Shown here piece by piece: positions 29,510 through 32,500 of a stretch of DNA of 32,500 nt; positions within the stretch are counted from its first letter, which is position 1, and each line of letters opens with the position of its first letter. Source of the stretch: Stramonita haemastoma (taxonomy: Eukaryota > Mollusca > Gastropoda > Neogastropoda > Muricidae). The DNA lies in contig CM060326.1 in assembly GCA_030674155.1 (NCBI GenBank), positions 34,622,694 through 34,655,193 on the forward strand. Reading direction: 5' to 3'. The position numbers and the translations under genes are program-made. The notes under the pieces were generated by a model. That model worked only from the letters and a program-made list of their open reading frames with translations. It was not told the DNA's origin and did not search any database.

Positions 29510-30100
29510 ACTCGTGTACAATAGGATCATCGGTTATTGTTTTTGTATGTTTTCGTCTTACCAGATTATTCTGAAACTCCGATACGTCATCGACATTTGT
29601 AATTCAAAAACATTTTCTGCTCTTTTTTGACGTGTTGTTTGTTGCTGTCTGTGGTTTTGTCCTTATGTTTTATTCATACTATTTTTTCCCTTTTTCTTTA
29701 TTTTTGTTAGATTCCTTTTTTTGTTGCGTATTATCTTGCTACTTTGAATAAATGTTTTGTTGTGTAGAAGTTTGAAACAGGCAAAATGACAGGCTGTTAG
29801 GAAAACTTTAAAAAATATGAAATTCACAAGGGGAGAGCAAGAGAATGCTACTTAAAAAAACAAAAAACAGGCGCTTGTATCTTATAATCAGGAAAAAAAT
29901 CATACCGACTTGTTTTGCTCGTTGTTTTTTGTTGGATCTCTCAAGTGGTGTTGATAGATGTTGGTACTGAATTTCTCCGTGCTTTGTTGTGCTATCTCCC
30001 TTCACTTTCCTCGAATTTCGTCGCTCCTACCTCTGCATTTTTTATTTTTTTTGTGTAGTTTCATGGGGAATCAAATGTTTGAAATAGGCCTGCAATGTTT
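29510..30100. other. Unassigned T-rich sequence with AATAAA
   Basis: T-rich on the plus strand. AATAAA lies at 29747-29752 followed by TGTTTTGTTGTGTAG, which has the look of a poly(A) signal with a GT-rich downstream element, but no transcript body is recognised upstream. Confidence 0.35.
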
Positions 30101-30107
30101 TACACTT

Positions 30108-30152
30108 CCAGAGAGAGAGAGAGAGAGAGACGGACAGACACAGACAGACGTG
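30108..30152. repeat. Short (GA)n/(GACA)n tract
   Basis: GA units then CGGACAGACACAGACAGAC. Confidence 0.9.
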
Positions 30153-30254
30153 AATAGTTGAGGGAGAAAGAGTTGATATGAATAATGAGTCTTCTATTCT
30201 TCCCAGATGAAATCAGTCCGTTAACCATTATTTTTAAACTAAGTAGAGAATGGT

Positions 30255-30490
30255 TAGCACCTCTCAACATTAAAAATAGAAAAGGAATGCTAAGTCGCCA
30301 CGTAAAACCTTAAGACCCAGTTCCGATTGTAAAATGTATGGAAGACTCAGAAATTCCGTGCAAGTGGAGCTTGAGATTGTACATGTGGTCTGGGGGTGGC
30401 CACCACTTTCAGCACCGTTGAGATATGGCATGACGCGATCTCCTTTAGAAAATGAAATTTTGGCTTTGTCTGCGATAGAGAAACGAAGCC
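30255..30490 (+). repeat. Dispersed family R7, copy c
   Basis: GGAATGCTAAG, ACGTAAAACCTTAAGACCC, TTCCGATTGTAAAATGTATG, ATTCCGTGCAAGTGGAGC and GGCTTTGTCTGCGATAGAG parallel copy a (GAAATGCTAA, GGTGAAACTTTAGGAGACCC, TTTCACTGTGAAAGTGTGTA, ACTCCATGCAAGAGAAGC, GACTTTGTCTTCTGTGGAA). Confidence 0.65.
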
Positions 30491-30699
30491 AGAGAGATGG
30501 AATAATCTTAGTAAGAAAAGTGGGAGTAAAAAGTGTGTGTGAGGGGGGGGAGAGGGAAGTCAGAGAGACGGACTCAGAGAGAGTGAGATGAGTGTGTGTG
30601 TTTTCTTTAATTTAACGTCTTTCACATTAATTGATATTAGAAATTGTGTGCGCACGCTCACATGCACAAGAGTAGGGGTGGTGAGTTGTTTGTATTTTG

Positions 30700-31118
30700 T
30701 TTTTGTATTTTTTGTATTTGGTACCACTTTATGTCACAGCAGATTTCTCTGCGTGATATTCGGGCTGCACTCCCCCGGGAGAGCGCGTCGCCACTAGCGC
30801 GGTGCCTACCCATTTTTTTCCTGCATGCAACTGTATTTGTTTCCCTATCAGAGTGGCATTTTTCTACAGAATAAATTATTTTGACAGGTTCAACCCCCTT
30901 GTTGCTGTGGGTTCTTTTATGTGCGCCAAATAGTGATGTGTAACACACGGGACCTCGGTATATCGTCTCATCCGAAAGACTAGCGCCCAGACCACCACTC
31001 AGGGTCTAATGGATGGGGGGAAAGTTTTGGGCCCAAACGAGGTACGAACCACAGCACAGTCCGACCCGGACTTTTTGCTTTCTTGGCAAGGCGCGTTACC
31101 ACCTAAACCGCCAATGTT
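30700..31118 (-). mobile_element. SINE S2 copy b, full length
   Basis: The minus strand has a tRNA-like 5' part with GGTTTAGGTGGTAACGCGCC, GTGCTGTGGTTCGTACCTCG (B region), GACCCTGAGTGGTGGTCTGG, GCGCTAGTCTTTCGGATGAG, the core ACGATATACCGAGGTCCCGT, ATAAAAGAACCCACAGCAAC, GGCGACGCGCTCTCCCGGG, GCAGCCCGAATATCACGCAG, AGAAATCTGCTGTGACATAA and an A-rich (AAATACAAAAA) tail. It matches the S2 consensus I remember better than copy a does. Confidence 0.9.
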
Positions 31119-31119
31119 G

Positions 31120-31637
31120 TGCTCTACATTATTTTCTCTTTACACCAGATGCTATCAGACTTTAATCAATCATCAATATCGTGAACTTGAATGAATAATT
31201 CATCTTTAGATATTTTTTCTATTCAGTTTCTTTTTTGTATATGTTCGTCTTCATGTTTTATTCACTCTGATGTATTCCCTCTTTTCTTCTAACTTTTTTT
31301 TGGTCCAAACATTTCTTCCGTTAGTAAACTCTTTACGGTTGATGAAGTGTGTGTGGAAATTTGAAAGGAACAAAGAGGTAAGCATCCCAGAAACAACAAA
31401 CGACACATACAGGCGAAAGGGAAAGACATTTGGTATTATTTGTTTGTATTGTTTACCTCCCGACCCTCTTTTCCAACAGATGTTGACAATTATTTGACTT
31501 GCTTCCATTGTGCCACGTTTACGATGTTCTAAAGTCTGCAGTGGAAAGTCTCGTCATGAAGACGCACAGCGTCGTGTAGAGCTCTCGTGCTGCTGAAGTC
31601 CCAAGCACAAGTTGAAGAGGAATGGACACTTGGAGGA
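31120..31637. other. Unassigned sequence
   Basis: No gene or shared repeat. Open frames are short and not protein-like. Confidence 0.5.
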
Positions 31638-31659
31638 GGGGGGGGGGGGGGGGGGGGGG
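31638..31659. repeat. Poly-G run of 22 bases
   Basis: Uninterrupted G22 preceded by GGAGGA and followed by CAAGGGGAGAGG. Possible quadruplex former on the plus strand. Confidence 0.95.
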
Positions 31660-32500
31660 CAAGGGGAGAGGATAAGTTTGCTGGGGACAAAGCAGGAACC
31701 ACACAAGACGTCAGTTTTCCACTGCTCGAGGCAAAACCAAAATCTGTAACAGAAAAACACTTGCCGTCCCTAAGCATACGTCAATAAGTAACGCCACGTT
31801 ACATAGCACTAATAATTTCCCTTGCGTCCCTCTACGTTAACAAGTTGTCTGACCCTTTAAACCCAAAAGATTTCCACCTTGTCCTGCTTAGAACCATATG
31901 TTACATTTACTCTTTTAATCTAGCTGACGGTTAGGTTTTATCTCTCTCTCAACAGTCCGCCTTCAAAGGAAATTAATTTAAACACCTCTCAAACAACGGA
32001 ACTATACATAAGAAAAATGTCCCAACAGGTGAACAGCTATAATCGTACATTAGCCTTACACTCGCCTAATGTACAAAATGGGACTAAACCACTGTGAGCT
32101 TGACAGTTTTTATTCAAATTTAGCAGTGTTCGGACTGTCACAACACGCGCACAATTTTAATGCTCCCTCCAGACCAGAAGCATTGATGTTCAAAAACACG
32201 CACGAACATTTTTCTATATTCTGTAGGGCATTATCAAATACTACATGGTGTCACAGAGCATTAAACAGAAAATGAAAATATTCTTTCTGACGTTTACCCA
32301 GAATCTACCATCACTCAATAAAACTGCGAGGACACGACAGAACGCCGTCACCAAAACACTCCCAACAAACAATGAACACTGCCACCAAACTAAAACATTA
32401 CTGACCCTCACCTGTCTCAATGATCTGTATAGGCACACTTCTGCACCCGAGGGTGAACACCGACGAAGACTACAGGGAGCCTAGCCCCACTCCACGTAGA
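31660..32500. other. Unassigned terminal segment without microsatellites
   Basis: Plus strand rich in A and C and poor in G from about 31800, with no dinucleotide tract of any length, unlike the rest of the window. It contains two perfect inverted repeats: GTAACG-CCA-CGTTAC at 31788-31802, and a 9-bp stem GTACATTAG/CTAATGTAC at 32045-32053 and 32066-32074. AATAAA on the minus strand lies at 32109-32114. It could be part of a larger element or gene running off the edge. No protein domain recognised. Confidence 0.5.

Overview
This window looks like non-coding nuclear DNA from a gastropod mollusc, most likely a caenogastropod. The assignment rests on repeat content: one SINE carries a central GGTGGGTTA-type core and a CCTTCGTG motif, and another carries a GATGAGACGATAAACCGAGG-type core. 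I know both from memory as very abundant in gastropod genomes. No bacterial or organellar gene organisation is visible. I support no protein-coding gene: every long open frame is low-complexity (translated (CT)n, (GA)n, (CA)n) or runs across SINEs.

The window has three kinds of content. (1) Very dense microsatellites: (GA)n/(CT)n, (GACA)n/(CTGT)n, (CA)n/(GT)n, (TA)n, (TAG)n/(CAG)n and two G runs of 23 and 22 bases. (2) Many tRNA-derived SINEs. Family S1 has nine copies or fragments, S2 has four, and the mollusc-wide family here called M has two; there is also one isolated tRNA-like head. An extension R3 follows S1 at two loci, and one non-LTR retrotransposon (LINE) 3' remnant lies at 22186-22450 on the minus strand. 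(3) Low-copy dispersed families found only by comparing the window with itself: R4 (three copies), R5 (four), R6 (three), R7 (three), R8 (two) and R9 (two). I cannot assign these to any known family.

Layout: 0-6 kb is purine/pyrimidine microsatellite with one S1 fragment, a tRNA-like head and R6 copies. 6-10 kb holds R6, M, R8/R9 and a minus-strand S1+R3 composite. 10-20 kb alternates microsatellites with M, R5, a second S1+R3 composite joined to an S2 tail, R8 and R4. 20-24.3 kb is the densest S1 cluster, including a tail-to-tail inverted pair, and also holds R4 copies and the LINE remnant. 24.3-31.1 kb has CAG/TAG and CTC triplet tracts, three S2 copies and three R7 copies. 31.1-32.5 kb is different in texture, with no microsatellite after a G22 run, and stays unassigned.

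The genes do not work together because none was found. The most informative signals are the modular SINE structure (a shared core in S1 and S2, an S1+R3 linkage), the S1 inverted pair, and R5, whose four copies all lie just downstream of long microsatellites. No new biological system is evident. Alignments were made by eye, so boundaries are good to roughly 5-20 bases and identities are impressions, not calculations.
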